Shown: in pieces, positions 1-7,571 of the stretch
Layout of the letters: each line of letters starts with the position of its first letter
Numbering within the stretch: the first letter of the stretch is position 1
NCBI GenBank assembly: GCA_022511485.1
Contig: JAFLUJ010000071.1
Span: 1 to 11,815 of the forward strand
From: Oscillospiraceae bacterium
GTDB lineage: Bacteria; Bacillota; Clostridia; Oscillospirales; Ruminococcaceae
DNA: 11,815 nt
Direction of reading: 5' to 3'
Position numbers and translations under genes: made by a program
Notes under the pieces: model-generated
Told to the model about the DNA's origin: nothing
Database searches by the model: none
What the model saw: the letters and a program-made list of their open reading frames with translations, nothing else

Positions 1-252
1 AGCGTCATGATTTCCCATAACAAGAAACTTATGTCCGTTAAGGCTGCGGCATATTTCCGCACTTTTTTCAGGAGGATGTGCCGAAAAATCTCCCAGCAGA
101 AAAACACTGTCTCCGTCAGAAACAACACTGTTCCAGTTTTCGATCAGTACTCTGTCCATTTCATCGGTATCTGCAAATGGTCTGTTTTCATACTTGATTA
201 TCGTACTGTCGCCAAAATGGGTATCGGCAGCAAAAAATACTTTTTCCGGCAT
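1..252 (-). CDS. Calcineurin-like metallophosphoesterase, N-terminal part, cut by the window edge
   Basis: The first 84 codons of a gene that continues past base 1. Residues 9-13 read ADTHF, the D-x-H metal-binding motif I of calcineurin-like phosphoesterases. LLGDF near residue 54 is motif II (GD), and MGNHD just before the edge is motif III (GNHD). These motifs normally bind two metal ions and activate water for phosphoester hydrolysis. The opening, with ADTHFGD, KYENRPF and ENWN, matches the small family often annotated simply as phosphoesterase or phosphohydrolase. The ATG at 250-252 has a near-perfect GGAGGT five bases upstream. It lies 27 bp after argJ with no terminator between them, so the two are probably cotranscribed. 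The substrate cannot be told. The fold assignment is secure; a role in arginine metabolism is not implied. Confidence 0.85.
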   Translation of the reverse strand, partial: MPEKVFFAADTHFGDSTIIKYENRPFADTDEMDRVLIENWNSVVSDGDSVFLLGDFSAHPPEKSAEICRSLNGHKFLVMGNHDA

Positions 253-279
253 ATTACCTCCGTTTAAATTTATCTTTTA

Positions 280-1554
280 TTATGACCGATAGTCACCGTT
301 TATTTTAACATAGTCATATGTGAGATCGCAGCCCCAGGCTGTTACGGAAGCGTTCCCGGAATTAAGCTCGATAAGTATTTCTATCTCGTCCTCCAGGAGA
401 ATTTTTTTGGCTTCCTCCTCGGAAAACTCAATACTCATTCCATTCTTGTATGTCTGTATCTTTCCCGCTGCGGAGCTTAAATAAATATCGAACTTATTTA
501 CATCAATATCCGTTTCTGCATAGCCCAGTGCGCAAGCAATACGTCCGCAGTTTGCATCCGCTCCGAAGATCGCGGTCTTTACCAGAGGTGAGCGTATAAC
601 GCTTTTCGCCACGATGATCGCCGTATCCAGATCGGGAGCGGAGGAGCACACACAGGTGATAAGTCTGGAAGCTCCCTCCCCGTCCTTTGCAAGCATCCTT
701 GTAAGATTCGCCATGACCTGATACAAAGCATCCTTGAAAGTCCGGAAATCATCATCCGCAGAGGTGATCTCCTTATTCCCTGCCAGTCCGGAGGACATCA
801 GCATACAGGTGTCATTTGTGGATTGGTCTCCGTCAACGCTGAGACAGTTGTATGTGATCTTCACTATCTCCGACAGAGCCTTTTGGAGCATTCCTGCGGA
901 CACTGCACAGTCGGTAGTGATAAAATTCAGAGTGGTCGCCATGTTGGGATGTATCATTCCGCTTCCCTTTGCCATGCCTCCCATGTGACATTCTTTTCCG
1001 TCTATGGTGAACTTTACGGCATACTCTTTTTTTACGGTGTCCGTTGTCATAATAGCCGTGGCGGCTTCGATGTTTCCCTCATAGGAAAGCTTTTTCACCA
1101 GCTCGGGAACAGCGTTTTTTATAGGCTCAATAGGAAGTATCTGTCCGATAACTCCGGTAGAAGCCACGATGACCTGCTCTGCGGGGATGTTCAAAGCCTC
1201 CCCGGTGAGCCTGCACATTTCCATAGCCTTTTCCTCGCCGTCGGAGTTGCAGGTGTTGGCGTTTCCCGAATTGACGATCACCGCCTGAGCCTTTCCTCCC
1301 GACTTTACAAGATTATTTTTTGTTACGATTACAGGAGCTCCCTTTACCTTATTACTGGTGTAAACTCCTGCTGTATTGCATGAGACGTCCGCCATAAGCA
1401 TTGCGATGTCGTTTTTGGTGGAGCTTACGGGAGACTCGTTTCCGTCTGGGACTTCAACATTGCTTCCCCATTTTTTTATTCCGCAGTATGTGCCGCTTGC
1501 CTTGAATCCCTTTGCGGCACAGACACCGCCGTCCATAGTTTCAAATTTATTCAT
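280..1554 (-). CDS. argJ: Bifunctional ornithine acetyltransferase / N-acetylglutamate synthase
   Basis: Encodes a full-length 424-aa ArgJ. The enzyme moves the acetyl group from N-acetylornithine to glutamate, closing the acetyl cycle of arginine synthesis in the cytoplasm. Bifunctional members also acetylate glutamate from acetyl-CoA. ArgJ precursors self-cleave before a threonine. Here the site is in GMIHPNMATTLNF, so cleavage is expected between Ala206 and Thr207, making Thr207 the catalytic nucleophile of the beta chain. STGVIG at about 132-137 is the oxyanion-hole segment. IFGADANCGRIACALGYA and the terminal YVKINGDYRS are also typical. The ATG has AAGGAG upstream. It follows the membrane-protein gene by 15 bp with no terminator, so it is probably expressed from a longer operon. 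Whether it has the acetyl-CoA activity cannot be read from sequence; the absence of argA is unproven because the window is partial. Confidence 0.97.
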   Translation of the reverse strand: MNKFETMDGGVCAAKGFKASGTYCGIKKWGSNVEVPDGNESPVSSTKNDIAMLMADVSCNTAGVYTSNKVKGAPVIVTKNNLVKSGGKAQAVIVNSGNANTCNSDGEEKAMEMCRLTGEALNIPAEQVIVASTGVIGQILPIEPIKNAVPELVKKLSYEGNIEAATAIMTTDTVKKEYAVKFTIDGKECHMGGMAKGSGMIHPNMATTLNFITTDCAVSAGMLQKALSEIVKITYNCLSVDGDQSTNDTCMLMSSGLAGNKEITSADDDFRTFKDALYQVMANLTRMLAKDGEGASRLITCVCSSAPDLDTAIIVAKSVIRSPLVKTAIFGADANCGRIACALGYAETDIDVNKFDIYLSSAAGKIQTYKNGMSIEFSEEEAKKILLEDEIEILIELNSGNASVTAWGCDLTYDYVKINGDYRS

Positions 1555-1569
1555 GTATATTACTCCTTA

Positions 1570-2181
1570 TTATTCAAGTGTAAATTCCTGTGTCCAGACC
1601 CCTGTGTCATACTCTTTTTTAAGAAAAGGACTTACCTCGTCATAATAAATATTTACAGTCAGTTTTCTGCCCCATTCGTCATATGTATAGTCCCATTTGC
1701 CTTCCTGAATATAATCGTCCAAAAAGAGCCATGCCGGTACCTCTCCAAGCTTCCTTGCAACATATCCGTCAAGCTGATAAACGGTGATCTCTGCACTTGT
1801 GTCATCAGGTTCATGACATTCATTAACAATTGCATTTTTACTGTCCACAAAGGACAGGTTCTCCAAAGCTGTCGAATAGCTGTTCAAAACAACTGTATTA
1901 TATACAACAGGAACTATCCCGATTACAAGCACGGCAATTCCGGATATTATACCGGTGTGAAGCTTTTTAGTTTTTGGCTTATCAGAAAAAACTGTATCTA
2001 TCAATATCATTGTCACCACTAACAGCACGCCCCACAGAATATACAGCGAATCATACTCTTTAAGAAAATAACCAAACAGAAACAGTACCCTTTCAGTCCT
2101 ATGCATATAGGTCAGCTCCGCAAGAAGCCATGCATAGAAAAACGCAGCAGCAATATACAATATAATTTTTCCCTTTTTCAT
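1570..2181 (-). CDS. Predicted membrane protein with three transmembrane helices, function unknown
   Basis: I do not recognise the family. The 203-aa protein has three hydrophobic segments at about residues 6-26, 44-65 and 76-96, followed by a soluble, acidic C-terminal region of about 105 residues rich in Tyr, Asp and Glu. With three helices and a basic N terminus (MKKGK), the C-terminal part is predicted to lie outside the membrane. I chose the ATG at 2179-2181 because GGAGG lies seven bases upstream. An in-frame GTG at 2185-2187 is also open and overlaps the stop of the preceding gene as GTGA, but it sits too close to that ribosome site. The gene is tightly packed between the YjbR-like gene and argJ, so it is probably cotranscribed with them. 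No catalytic motif is visible. That it is a gene is likely; its role is unknown. Confidence 0.75.
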   Translation of the reverse strand: MKKGKIILYIAAAFFYAWLLAELTYMHRTERVLFLFGYFLKEYDSLYILWGVLLVVTMILIDTVFSDKPKTKKLHTGIISGIAVLVIGIVPVVYNTVVLNSYSTALENLSFVDSKNAIVNECHEPDDTSAEITVYQLDGYVARKLGEVPAWLFLDDYIQEGKWDYTYDEWGRKLTVNIYYDEVSPFLKKEYDTGVWTQEFTLE

Positions 2182-2183
2182 CT

Positions 2184-2549
2184 TCACCCCTCCAGTTTGC
2201 GCTGTGTTTTCTTCGGCAGCTTGCTGACAACATATTTATATGAACCGTCCAGCATACGGAGGATTTCCTCGTCAGGGACGTTCCCGGACAAGTCCACCGT
2301 ATTAAAATAGGGCTGTTGGACAGGAGGACAGTGATACCCTCTTTTTACGTCCTTCGGATACATTTTTCTGTAAAAATCCCCTGTCATTGCATCCCCGTTA
2401 AAGGTCAGCATGGGAACTCCCTTAAGACAGAAAAGCTGTGCAAATATCCGCTTTTCAACCTTGACGACAGTGCTTTCATCTCCGAAAGGATGGTCTTCAT
2501 ATGCTCCTGTTTTTGAAAGACAGTATTTTAATATTTGTTCATGCGTCAT
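2184..2549 (-). CDS. MmcQ/YjbR family protein (double-wing DNA-binding fold)
   Basis: The 121-aa protein has the layout of the MmcQ/YjbR (formerly DUF419) family. The N terminus contains KTGAYEDHPFGDE, followed by VVKVEKRIFAQLF and then a PYFNTVDL segment. A DGSYKYVVSKLPKK motif lies near the C terminus. Family members adopt a CyaY-like alpha/beta double-wing fold proposed to bind DNA, and their cellular role is poorly defined. The start ATG lies 12 bp after hicB with a modest AGGT ribosome site. The stop TGA overlaps the possible GTG start of the next gene. The length is normal for the family and I see no damage. Family assignment is confident; a regulatory role in this operon is only a possibility. 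Confidence 0.88.
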   Translation of the reverse strand: MTHEQILKYCLSKTGAYEDHPFGDESTVVKVEKRIFAQLFCLKGVPMLTFNGDAMTGDFYRKMYPKDVKRGYHCPPVQQPYFNTVDLSGNVPDEEILRMLDGSYKYVVSKLPKKTQRKLEG

Positions 2550-2561
2550 TTTATTTACCTG

Positions 2562-2771
2562 TTACGCAAATGCAAGCTTGCCTTTAGGCGTGGGAATTTC
2601 TCTCCCGGTAAGCTTTGCGGTTTCTATCCATTCTTCAATGACAGTATGAGCATTTTCAAGAGCGATCTGCATCGTTTCACCGTCCGCCATACAGCCTGCA
2701 AGCTCCGGCACTTCGGCAATATAACTATTATCCTCATTGCTCCAATAAAGGATTATTTCGTATTTATACAT
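2562..2771 (-). CDS. hicB: HicB family antitoxin
   Basis: A 69-aa protein with the partial RNase H-like fold of HicB antitoxins: YEIILYWSNEDNSYIAEVPELAGCMADGET, then a helix (ALENAHTVIEEWIETA) and a GREIPTPKG tail. HicB binds and blocks its partner toxin HicA. Many HicB proteins carry a C-terminal HTH or ribbon-helix-helix DNA-binding domain; this one ends right after the core, so it may not autoregulate alone. Its ATG overlaps the last 8 bp of hicA, the usual toxin-first order of hicAB, which suggests translational coupling. The next gene starts 12 bp later. It looks complete. The assignment is strong from sequence and from the adjoining HicA. Confidence 0.92.
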   Translation of the reverse strand: MYKYEIILYWSNEDNSYIAEVPELAGCMADGETMQIALENAHTVIEEWIETAKLTGREIPTPKGKLAFA

Positions 2772-3024
2772 TGAACTTGCCTCCTAATCTGTATTTAAGT
2801 ATTATATTCCTTACCTGCTTTACTTGGTATGGCTTTGCCTTGTTTCCATTTGGCTGAATATTTATAATTTCATCTATGTCATCTTTAACATAAATAAAAT
2901 GGTCGCCCTTAATTCGCACAGTAAACCCAAGCAAAGTCAAGGCTTTCTGCAAATCGCTGAAATTGACATTGCAGTCCTGAGTTCCGCTCATTATTTGCAA
3001 AAATAATTTATCGTATTTACTCAT
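2764..3024 (-). CDS. hicA: HicA family toxin (mRNA interferase)
   Basis: An 86-aa HicA/YcfA-like toxin with a dsRBD-like fold that cleaves mRNA independently of the ribosome when not bound by HicB. Visible hallmarks are LQKALTLLGF, then KGDHFIYV with the conserved catalytic histidine at residue 42, and IINIQPNGNKAKPYQVKQ before the final helix. It belongs to the longer HicA subgroup, with an extra N-terminal helix relative to the roughly 60-aa forms. The residue before the histidine is Asp where many members have Ser. The start ATG has a GCAGGA ribosome site. The gene begins 38 bp after argC with no recognisable promoter or terminator between them, so the toxin may depend on arginine-operon transcription. 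The gene appears intact. Confidence 0.9.
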   Translation of the reverse strand: MSKYDKLFLQIMSGTQDCNVNFSDLQKALTLLGFTVRIKGDHFIYVKDDIDEIINIQPNGNKAKPYQVKQVRNIILKYRLGGKFNV

Positions 3025-3062
3025 AATGTTTATCCTGCCACTTAATTGATACTTTTATTCTG

Positions 3063-4010
3063 TTACACCAACCCTGTAGTCTCATCAATACCCATCATGA
3101 TATTCATGCACTGGACAGCCGCGCCGGAAGCTCCCTTGCCCAGATTGTCAAGTCTTGCGCAGAGCAGAACGTGGTCGTCGTTTCCGAACACAAAAAGCTG
3201 CATGAGATTGGTGTCCTTGAGAGTGTTCGCTGCAAGGAAACCATCCTGTAAAACTCCCTCACCCTGTAAAGGCATGACCTTCACAAAATTCTGTCCCTCG
3301 TAATGCTCGGACATAACTTCCCAGACGTGATTTGCAGAAGTCCTTTTCGCCATGGCTCTCAGGTGCAGCGGTATCGTCACCACCATACCATTATAATAGT
3401 TATCCACTATGGGATTGAAAATAGGAGGGTAGGAAAGTCCGGACACCGCCATCATTTCCTTTATATGCTTGTGGTGCTTGCCCATTGAATACTGACGGGG
3501 AGAATTATATTCGTCCGGCTTGTCAGGTCCTTCATAAACAGCAATAGTCTTTTTGCCTGCTCCGCTGTAACCGGATACCGCATGACAGATTATAGGATGG
3601 TATGGCGCAATAAGTCCTTCTTTTACAATGGGATAAAGCAGAGCATTAAATCCGCTTGCATAACAGCCGGGAACAGCCACTCTCTTTGAAGCTGCGATCT
3701 TTTCCCTGTGAGCAGCAGAAAGCTCCGGGAGACCGTATGCCCAGGCGGGATTTGTCCTATGGGCTGTGGAAGCGTCAATAATTCTGACCTCCTTGTTTTC
3801 CACCAGAGAGACCGCTTCCTCTGCCGCCGTGTCCGGCAGACACAGGAAAACGAAGTCCGCCTCGTTTATGAGACGTTTCCTTTCCGTCGTGTCCTTTCGC
3901 AAAGCCTCGCTTATTTTCATCAGCTCCACGTCGTTTCTTCCCTTAAATCTTTCAATTATCCTAAGCCCCGTTGTGCCTTCCTGACCATCTATAAATACCT
4001 TGTAAGCCAT
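3063..4010 (-). CDS. argC: N-acetyl-gamma-glutamyl-phosphate reductase, type 2 (uncommon form)
   Basis: A 315-aa ArgC that reduces N-acetylglutamyl-5-phosphate to the semialdehyde with NADPH, the third step of arginine synthesis. The Rossmann entry KVFIDGQEGTTGLRI has its glycine loop at about residues 9-15. The active-site cysteine is Cys116 in VAVPGCYASGFNALLYPI. The FIDGQEGTTG opening and the short length mark the 'uncommon' argC family seen in proteobacteria and some Bacillota, rather than the roughly 345-aa common form. I start at the ATG at 4008-4010 because AAAGGA lies nine bases upstream. An in-frame GTG at 4026-4028 would add six residues but overlaps that ribosome site. It follows argH after a 124-bp AT-rich gap holding possible repressor sites. 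Confidence 0.95.
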   Translation of the reverse strand: MAYKVFIDGQEGTTGLRIIERFKGRNDVELMKISEALRKDTTERKRLINEADFVFLCLPDTAAEEAVSLVENKEVRIIDASTAHRTNPAWAYGLPELSAAHREKIAASKRVAVPGCYASGFNALLYPIVKEGLIAPYHPIICHAVSGYSGAGKKTIAVYEGPDKPDEYNSPRQYSMGKHHKHIKEMMAVSGLSYPPIFNPIVDNYYNGMVVTIPLHLRAMAKRTSANHVWEVMSEHYEGQNFVKVMPLQGEGVLQDGFLAANTLKDTNLMQLFVFGNDDHVLLCARLDNLGKGASGAAVQCMNIMMGIDETTGLV

Positions 4011-4134
4011 ATCCACAAATCCTTTCACACGTTGTAAATTCCATTGTATAATTATGATATTAACCTATGATGTATATATAATGTCGGTTTTATAAATTTA
4101 TGCAAATATACAATAAATGTATGTATATATGCAA
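4011..4134 (-). promoter_or_regulatory. AT-rich argH-argC intergenic region with candidate arginine-repressor half-sites
   Basis: The 124-bp gap is very AT-rich and holds several dyads built from TGTATA/TATGCA-like half-sites: TGTATATATGCA at 4122-4133, TGCAAATATACA at 4101-4112 and TGTATAATTATGAT at 4045-4058. The first is nearly the same as TGTATATTATGCA near the argG promoter. ArgR/AhrC operators in Bacillota are AT-rich palindromes with similar half-sites, but the spacing here varies between copies, so the call is tentative. A possible promoter for argC on the minus strand is TTGCAT, 18 bp, TATATT, overlapping these dyads. No convincing terminator follows argH. Confidence 0.35.
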
Positions 4135-5526
4135 TTATGGACGTATATTCACTTCCATAGCCCCTCTGATATAAGCTATCTGAGCTTTCACAGACCCCGG
4201 AGCAGGACCGCCCTCCGCCTTTCTCATATTAACACAGGTCTCAAGCTTTATTGCATCGTAGACATCCCCCTCAAAGGCTTCACACAGGGACTTGTATTCC
4301 TCGATGGGAAGCTCCTCTAATGTCGTACCCTTTTCAATACACCTTGCAACAAGAGTTCCGGTGATCTTATATGCGTCCCGGAAAGGTAGTCCCCTTTTTA
4401 CCAGATAGTCAGCGCAGTCTGTGGCGTTGATGAATCCCCTTGCCGCAGCAGCACGCATATTCTCGCAGTTTACCTTCATTGTAGCAAGCATTGGGATAAA
4501 TGTGGAGATACACAATTTCACCGTGTCTATTGCGTCAAAAATAGCTTCTTTGTCCTCCTGCATATCCTTGTTGTAAGCAAGGGGGATACCCTTCATCATA
4601 ACAAGCAGAGTGTTAAGGTCTCCGTAGACACGTCCGGTCTTTCCCCTTATAAGCTCGGTGATGTCCGGATTCTTTTTCTGCGGCATTATGGACGACCCGG
4701 TGGAATAAGCGTCGTCAAGCTCGATGAATTTGAACTCCCATGAGCACCACATAACTATTTCCTCGGAAAACCTTGACAGGTGCATCATCAGTATGGACAG
4801 CGCGGAGCAAAGCTCTATACAGAAATCCCTGTCGGAAACTCCGTCCAGACTGTTCTGTGTGATGTCATCAAAACCCAGCATTGCGGAGACCTGTCTCCGG
4901 TCTATTGGATAGGTAGTCGCCGCCAGCGCTCCGCTGCCAAGAGGCATAAAGTTCATTCTCTGATATGTGTCGGAAAGTCTGCCCAGATCCCGGACAAGCA
5001 TATTTGCATACGCCATAAGATGATGGGCAAATGTTATAGGCTGTGCCCTCTGCAAGTGAGTATACCCCGGCATAACAGTGTCAAGATTGTCCTCCGCGAT
5101 CTTGCAGAGAGTTTCGGTAAGCTCCTTTATCATGGGAACGATGTTCATTATCTCGTCCTTAAGATACATTCTTATGTCAAGAGCCACCTGATCGTTTCTG
5201 CTCCTTGCAGTGTGGAGACGTTTTCCGGTGTCCCCCAGTCTTTCTGTAAGGACCTGCTCCACAAACATATGGATGTCCTCTGCATTCGGGTCTATCTCAA
5301 GCTTGCCGGCGTCGATGTCGTTCAGTATGCCGTTAAGACCCTCCACAATTTTCAGACTTTCCTCCCTGTCGATAATGCCTGTGTCTCCAAGCATCGTTGC
5401 GTGCGCTATAGAACCTCTTATATCCTGAGCGTACATTCTGGCGTCAAAGGACACCGAGGAATTAAAGTCATTTACCCTTTTGTCCAGCTCCTTGCTGAAA
5501 CGTCCTGCCCACATTTTATCAGCCAT
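4135..5526 (-). CDS. argH: Argininosuccinate lyase
   Basis: A full-length 463-aa ArgH that splits argininosuccinate into arginine and fumarate, the last step of the pathway, acting as a cytoplasmic homotetramer. The aspartase/fumarase superfamily signature GSSIMPQKKNPD is at about 277-288, with the catalytic serine at 278 or 279. HTARSRNDQV (105-114) and GYTHLQRAQP (154-163, with His157) are the other two conserved active-site regions. The N-terminal MWAGRFSKELD and the end AYIRGAMEVNIRP are typical. GGAGGG lies about eight bases before the ATG. The small lipoprotein gene ends 56 bp upstream with no clear terminator, so argH may be read from that transcript or from a weak AT-rich promoter in the gap. 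Confidence 0.97.
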   Translation of the reverse strand: MADKMWAGRFSKELDKRVNDFNSSVSFDARMYAQDIRGSIAHATMLGDTGIIDREESLKIVEGLNGILNDIDAGKLEIDPNAEDIHMFVEQVLTERLGDTGKRLHTARSRNDQVALDIRMYLKDEIMNIVPMIKELTETLCKIAEDNLDTVMPGYTHLQRAQPITFAHHLMAYANMLVRDLGRLSDTYQRMNFMPLGSGALAATTYPIDRRQVSAMLGFDDITQNSLDGVSDRDFCIELCSALSILMMHLSRFSEEIVMWCSWEFKFIELDDAYSTGSSIMPQKKNPDITELIRGKTGRVYGDLNTLLVMMKGIPLAYNKDMQEDKEAIFDAIDTVKLCISTFIPMLATMKVNCENMRAAAARGFINATDCADYLVKRGLPFRDAYKITGTLVARCIEKGTTLEELPIEEYKSLCEAFEGDVYDAIKLETCVNMRKAEGGPAPGSVKAQIAYIRGAMEVNIRP

Positions 5527-5582
5527 GATTTTTCCCTCCGTATATCAGATATAATATATAAGTTATCTCCGTCTGTGGGACA

Positions 5583-6176
5583 TTACTCCTCACTGCTGCT
5601 GTCCTCTGTTTCAGAGCCTTCTTCGGGAATATCCGCGGCAGTGTCTGCGGCGGTATCTGCCCCGGTATCCTCAGGACTGCCGCTTTCTGTATTATCGGGA
5701 GCGTTTTTCATCTTTTCCCACATCTCGGGATCATATTCAGGGAATCCAAGCTTCATTGCTTCTTCTTCGGAGAACCTGACATATTTATCTGTTCCTTCAT
5801 CTGTGATCCAGCTCATGGTCATACCGTCCCCGCTTATACCTATAGCTGCATAGGAAGCTACGCCATTTTTATCTACCTTGAATTTACCTTCTTCAATAGT
5901 ATAGCTTATAGGTTCATACGTCAGGACATATTTTTCATTCAGATAACAGTCATACATAAGATATTTGAAATCATCTGTAAACTGAACCGCCGTCATCATT
6001 GTAAGATTTCCATTTTCGTCAAACTCATTATACCCTGTACTGTAATCCGCAGCCCAGTATCCCACAAGTGATCTTTGGAGCTCCAGATCCTCCTCTGTCA
6101 TGGTGTACTTTGAACAGCCTGACATGGATACTGCCATAACTGCCGCTGTCGCCGCCGCTAAAATTTTCTTAAGCAT
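5583..6176 (-). CDS. Predicted lipoprotein with acidic C-terminal tail, function unknown
   Basis: A 197-aa protein with a basic N terminus, a hydrophobic stretch of about 15 residues and the lipobox MSGC, so Cys21 would be lipidated and the protein anchored on the outer face of the membrane. The central region, about 35-150, alternates short hydrophobic and polar segments around Gly turns (LVGYWAADYSTG, YTIEEGKFKV, SGDGMTMSWITDEG). This suggests a small beta-rich, lipocalin-like domain of the kind found in many clostridial lipoproteins, though I cannot name the family. The last 35 residues are low-complexity and acidic, with a TAADTAAD repeat. The ATG has GGAGG eight bases upstream. It lies between the DUF3298 lipoprotein and argH; no link to arginine synthesis is evident. 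Confidence 0.8.
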   Translation of the reverse strand: MLKKILAAATAAVMAVSMSGCSKYTMTEEDLELQRSLVGYWAADYSTGYNEFDENGNLTMMTAVQFTDDFKYLMYDCYLNEKYVLTYEPISYTIEEGKFKVDKNGVASYAAIGISGDGMTMSWITDEGTDKYVRFSEEEAMKLGFPEYDPEMWEKMKNAPDNTESGSPEDTGADTAADTAADIPEEGSETEDSSSEE

Positions 6177-6290
6177 TTCTCATTCCTCCGAATTTAAATA
6201 CATATATAATTTATACTATTTCCCATTTTAACTATAGACTTTGTCTATTGAGAAATAAGGGATTAGTATTATTATTACCAAAAAATATTA
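6177..6290. promoter_or_regulatory. AT-rich gap with a short dyad upstream of the small lipoprotein
   Basis: This 114-bp AT-rich spacer separates two lipoprotein genes. It holds a 6-bp inverted repeat, ATAGAC-TTT-GTCTAT, at 6234-6248, and on the minus strand TATAAA/TATAAT-like -10 candidates nearer the gene. No -35 element at proper spacing stands out. A GGATTA/TAATCC pair flanks the stop of the upstream gene but does not make a convincing terminator. Confidence 0.3.
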
Positions 6291-7562
6291 TTAATCCTGT
6301 CCGGTGCCGTATAATTTGTTATGATGCCTCCATGCAATCTCAAAAAGCGAAACAAATTCAATATCTCCCTCTGTGGGAGCGCTTTCATTTACAATGTTTG
6401 GAACCCACATCGTAGTATCAAAATATTTTCCGCCCTTGTATTCAATGACGTTTGCCGGGACGCCTGACCCGGATGTGTAACCCTCGAAAAGAGACCTCCC
6501 CTTATCATTTAGATAAGGAAGTATATCATTGACCGGAATATCCACCCGTCTTACTCCGTCAGCGAAGCTTCCGTACTCATAAGCCGACAGATAGAATCCC
6601 ACACAGCCATTATACACTGTCATCCTCTCATCTGCGTCGTTTCCTGCCACACGGAATATCCCATCGCTGTCCATTCCGAACTGCTCGGAGTTAGTCTTTG
6701 AGCTTGTTCCGTCATTGCTTTTCCTCAGAATATCCACATACTCCTCCGCGTCAAGCATACCGTAGGGAGTTCCCCCGTATGCAAACTGATAGTCATTGAA
6801 CCAGCTTTCCAGAGTCTTTGCAAGTCCGTCACTGTCACCTATCAGATCGGAGAAAAACACCCTGTCCCCCGTCCTCAGATCAAATATCATGGGAGTTGGC
6901 TCTTCCGAACCGTGAACCGCCGGAGCGCCGTATGTATGATACGCAAAGTAGACCGTAAGGATATTTCCGTTTATATCGTAACCGTCCCCGGCGAAATCAA
7001 CGCCGTCCATATTTATTTCCCATTTGTGTGTGGGCTCGTAAACTACCTCTGTATCCTTTGTATATTTCCTGAACTCATCAATAGCACCGTCAATAAAAAG
7101 CTTTATCTCATTGTTTATTCTCTGGCAGACCGTTTCGTCTGTCCCCGATATTAAGGGATACTCTGCTGTAAATTCCGCCGCGTGCCTGCCATCGTCCGTA
7201 TACACATCGTCCTTTGCAGTTTCAATTGTCATCGTCAGGGATGTCCTTTGCCTTTCCGGATAAATTATCTTCATTGGATATATATTATACATTTCATTCG
7301 CCGGAGTGACCTTGGGAAACTCCTTATTTTCCGTTTCCCCGGAAGCATCTTCAATGAAGGCGGTCTCCTGATCGGTCTCATCTTCATTTACCACGGAAAA
7401 TGTTCCTCCCGGAACAATTCCATCTCCCCGAACCGACATTCTTTCTCTTGCAGTGACCACGCCCGGGAGGTCAGGATTTTCGATGGGCTTCTCCTGACAG
7501 GAGGAAAACGCCGTCGTCAAAACAGCCAAAACAGAGACCCATAAAACAACTTTTTTTGACAT
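6291..7562 (-). CDS. Lipoprotein with DUF4163 and DUF3298 (RsiV/PdaC-like) domains
   Basis: A 423-aa exported protein. A basic start and hydrophobic segment lead to AFSSC, giving a lipobox with Cys22; Phe at -3 is less common than Leu. Residues 25-95 are a disordered linker. Residues about 125-215 resemble DUF4163 (DDGRHAAEFTAEYPLISG, then CQRINNEI). About 225-350 match DUF3298, with the characteristic FDLRTGDRVFFSDLI and a later FYLSAYEYGSFADG. This pair occurs in the extracellular part of the anti-sigma factor RsiV and the N-terminal part of the deacetylase PdaC, but no sigma-binding or catalytic domain is present. Translation initiation is odd: AAAGGAG lies about 30 bases upstream of ATG, with a hairpin of the repeat (copy A) between them, and GGGAG in that hairpin is 12 bases away. 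It follows argG after a terminator. Confidence 0.82.
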   Translation of the reverse strand: MSKKVVLWVSVLAVLTTAFSSCQEKPIENPDLPGVVTARERMSVRGDGIVPGGTFSVVNEDETDQETAFIEDASGETENKEFPKVTPANEMYNIYPMKIIYPERQRTSLTMTIETAKDDVYTDDGRHAAEFTAEYPLISGTDETVCQRINNEIKLFIDGAIDEFRKYTKDTEVVYEPTHKWEINMDGVDFAGDGYDINGNILTVYFAYHTYGAPAVHGSEEPTPMIFDLRTGDRVFFSDLIGDSDGLAKTLESWFNDYQFAYGGTPYGMLDAEEYVDILRKSNDGTSSKTNSEQFGMDSDGIFRVAGNDADERMTVYNGCVGFYLSAYEYGSFADGVRRVDIPVNDILPYLNDKGRSLFEGYTSGSGVPANVIEYKGGKYFDTTMWVPNIVNESAPTEGDIEFVSLFEIAWRHHNKLYGTGQD

Positions 7563-7571
7563 TTTTTGATT

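Noticed and set aside
823..1383. Plus-strand open frame of 186 codons
   Set aside because: It is antisense to argJ, with a composition typical of a shadow frame.
4011..4134. Terminator after argH
   Set aside because: The dyads here are AT-rich with no GC stem and no U-tract after them, so they fit regulatory sites better.
4780..5853. Plus-strand open frame of 357 codons
   Set aside because: It is antisense to argH and the small lipoprotein gene, both well supported. Its product has no family features and no good ribosome site.
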